A stretch of 6,190 bases of DNA from Clostridia bacterium (GTDB lineage Bacteria; Bacillota; Clostridia; Saccharofermentanales; UBA5734): the NCBI GenBank assembly GCA_009929975.1, contig RZZF01000115.1:1-6190 (forward strand), in the 5' to 3' direction. The position numbers were made by a program, and so were the translations under genes. The first letter of the stretch is position 1. Every line of letters begins with the position of its first letter. This document shows positions 5,137-6,190 of the stretch, in pieces. Below the pieces are notes generated by a model. The model was not told the origin of the DNA and made no database searches. It saw nothing but the letters and a program-made list of their open reading frames with translations.

Positions 5137-6190
5137 TCAACCGATCGAGGCCATGATTTCGACCAGCGGCAGCATGACCGTCAGCAGGATCGCGCCGACG
5201 ATCAAGGACAGGATGACGACAAGCAAAGGTTCCGCGACACTCGCCAGCCGGGTCAGGCGATGATCAATCTCGTCTTCATACTGGCTGGCGATCCGGTACA
5301 TCACCTGATCCAGATCACCGGTCCGGTTGCCGAGCGACAGCATCCGGATAAAAAGGCGGGGAAAAAGCGCAGTCTCCTGCAAGGCCGCAAACGCGTCTTC
5401 ACCGCGGCTGACCCGCTCACGGCATTCCCTGACGCGTGATGTGACCAGTGAGTTATCCATAATCCCTTCCGTCATTTCCAGCGCGGTTTCAAAATCAATC
5501 GCGCTGCGCAGCAGATAGGCCATGGACATGGAAAAACGGGATGTGTAGATTTTTCGGTACAGGGGACCGACCAGCGGCAGTGACAGGCGGGCACGATCCA
5601 TCAGACGACGGCCGGACGGACTGCGGCGCAGCCAGAGGATGACGGCGATCACTGCGAGAATCAGAGTCGGAAGAAGCCAGAACCAGTGTCGGGCCAGCAG
5701 ACGGCCGAATGACATCAGCGCCAGTGAAAAAGGCGGCATCTGACCACCGAAGGAAGTCAGGATCTGTTGGAAAACAGGGAGAACCCGGACGATCAGAAGG
5801 ATGATGACCGCGATCATCATCACCAGAAGAATCATCGGATAGAGCAGACTGCTGCGCACCTTGCGGCGAAGCCGGGCGTCACGGTCGTAAAACAGTGACA
5901 GGCTGGACATGATCTGATCGAGATGACCGGACATTTCTCCGATCCGGGTCATCTGCACCAGATACATCGGAAAGCCGCCGATTGTCTCCATCGCGTCCGA
6001 AAGCGGGATCATCGCCCGCATCTCGATCGCCAGTTTTGCCAGCACCTGAGTCAGACGCGGCAGATCAGAACTTTCGGCCAGAAGATCAATACCTTCTGGA
6101 AGCGGAATGCCTGATTTCTGGACCAGGGCAATCTGTTCGCATAACCAGGCAAGTTCCGTTGATTCGAGCGTCACAGTACTGTTCTTTGCC
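5137..6190 (-). CDS. pilC: Type IV pilus / type II secretion inner-membrane platform protein PilC (GspF family), 5' end probably beyond window
   Basis: This polytopic membrane protein links the cytoplasmic ATPases to the growing pilus. Two tandem T2SSF domains are visible. The first has GIPLPEGIDLL (22-32, counted from GTG 6174) and GEMSGHLD (79-86); the second has GNRTGDLD (282-289), followed by the family-typical EPLLVVILSLIVGAILLTV region (315-333) and LPLVEIM. Membrane segments are predicted near 112-134, 163-182 and 313-336, the usual three of PilC. The GTG at 6174 gives 345 residues, as in ComGB-like proteins. However, the frame remains open upstream to the window edge (Ala-Lys-Asn-Ser-Thr) and no good ribosome binding site precedes the GTG. 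The approximately 50-residue N-terminal segment of PilC proteins would also be missing, so the true start is likely further right. ComGB or GspF are alternative names; the PilT neighbour favours PilC. Confidence 0.9.
   Translation of the reverse strand, partial: AKNSTVTLESTELAWLCEQIALVQKSGIPLPEGIDLLAESSDLPRLTQVLAKLAIEMRAMIPLSDAMETIGGFPMYLVQMTRIGEMSGHLDQIMSSLSLFYDRDARLRRKVRSSLLYPMILLVMMIAVIILLIVRVLPVFQQILTSFGGQMPPFSLALMSFGRLLARHWFWLLPTLILAVIAVILWLRRSPSGRRLMDRARLSLPLVGPLYRKIYTSRFSMSMAYLLRSAIDFETALEMTEGIMDNSLVTSRVRECRERVSRGEDAFAALQETALFPRLFIRMLSLGNRTGDLDQVMYRIASQYEDEIDHRLTRLASVAEPLLVVILSLIVGAILLTVMLPLVEIMASIG

Noticed and set aside
5026..5439. A 137-codon plus-strand open frame rich in Asp, Gln and Arg
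   Set aside because: It is antisense to the conserved C-terminal half of PilC and has no family resemblance or start signal.
1..6190. Mobile elements, CRISPR arrays, tRNA or rRNA genes, phage or defence genes
   Set aside because: No direct-repeat arrays, transposase motifs, terminal inverted repeats or structured RNA signatures were seen. The window is almost completely filled by eight conserved genes.

Overview
The window comes from a bacterial chromosome of roughly 55-60% G+C, judged by sampling a few lines. Every gene I can support lies on the minus strand, so transcription runs from right to left. The organism is most likely a Clostridia-type Firmicute. The reasons are strong GGAGG-type ribosome binding sites, tightly overlapping genes, a TyrA with a C-terminal ACT domain, and a set of type IV pilus proteins (a CYALEG/YPP small protein and a DUF4860-like prepilin) that I associate from memory with gut Clostridia. 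This assignment is an inference.

Right part (6190 down to 2165): the end of a type IV pilus (T4P) / type II secretion-like operon. In transcription order it holds a PilC/GspF platform protein (its start probably lies beyond the right edge), a 121-residue single-span protein with a pilin-like tail, a prepilin with leader MGHKRG|YTLIE, a PilV/GspI-like prepilin with leader ending RRRG|FTLAE, a PilX/GspK-like protein lacking the Glu+5 residue, and a PilT-type retraction ATPase. Four of the five junctions overlap (11, 4, 4 and 1 bp), so the genes are very probably co-transcribed and translationally coupled. Assembly ATPase (PilB), prepilin peptidase (PilD) and an obvious major pilin are not in the window.

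Middle (2043-2164): the only real intergenic gap, 122 bp. It contains a plausible sigma-A-type promoter reading towards tyrA and a small AT-rich inverted repeat just after pilT. No convincing intrinsic terminator is visible.

Left part (2042 down to 1): aromatic amino acid biosynthesis. tyrA (prephenate dehydrogenase with ACT domain) overlaps by 14 bp with a shikimate dehydrogenase gene. That frame runs without a stop through a complete AroE domain and straight into the first residues of a shikimate kinase (ILLTGFM, then G) at the window edge. The second gene is therefore most likely an AroE-AroK fusion cut by the left edge.

The pilus genes build and retract an extracellular fibre and the aromatic genes make tyrosine and chorismate precursors. 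I see no functional link between the two blocks beyond adjacency.
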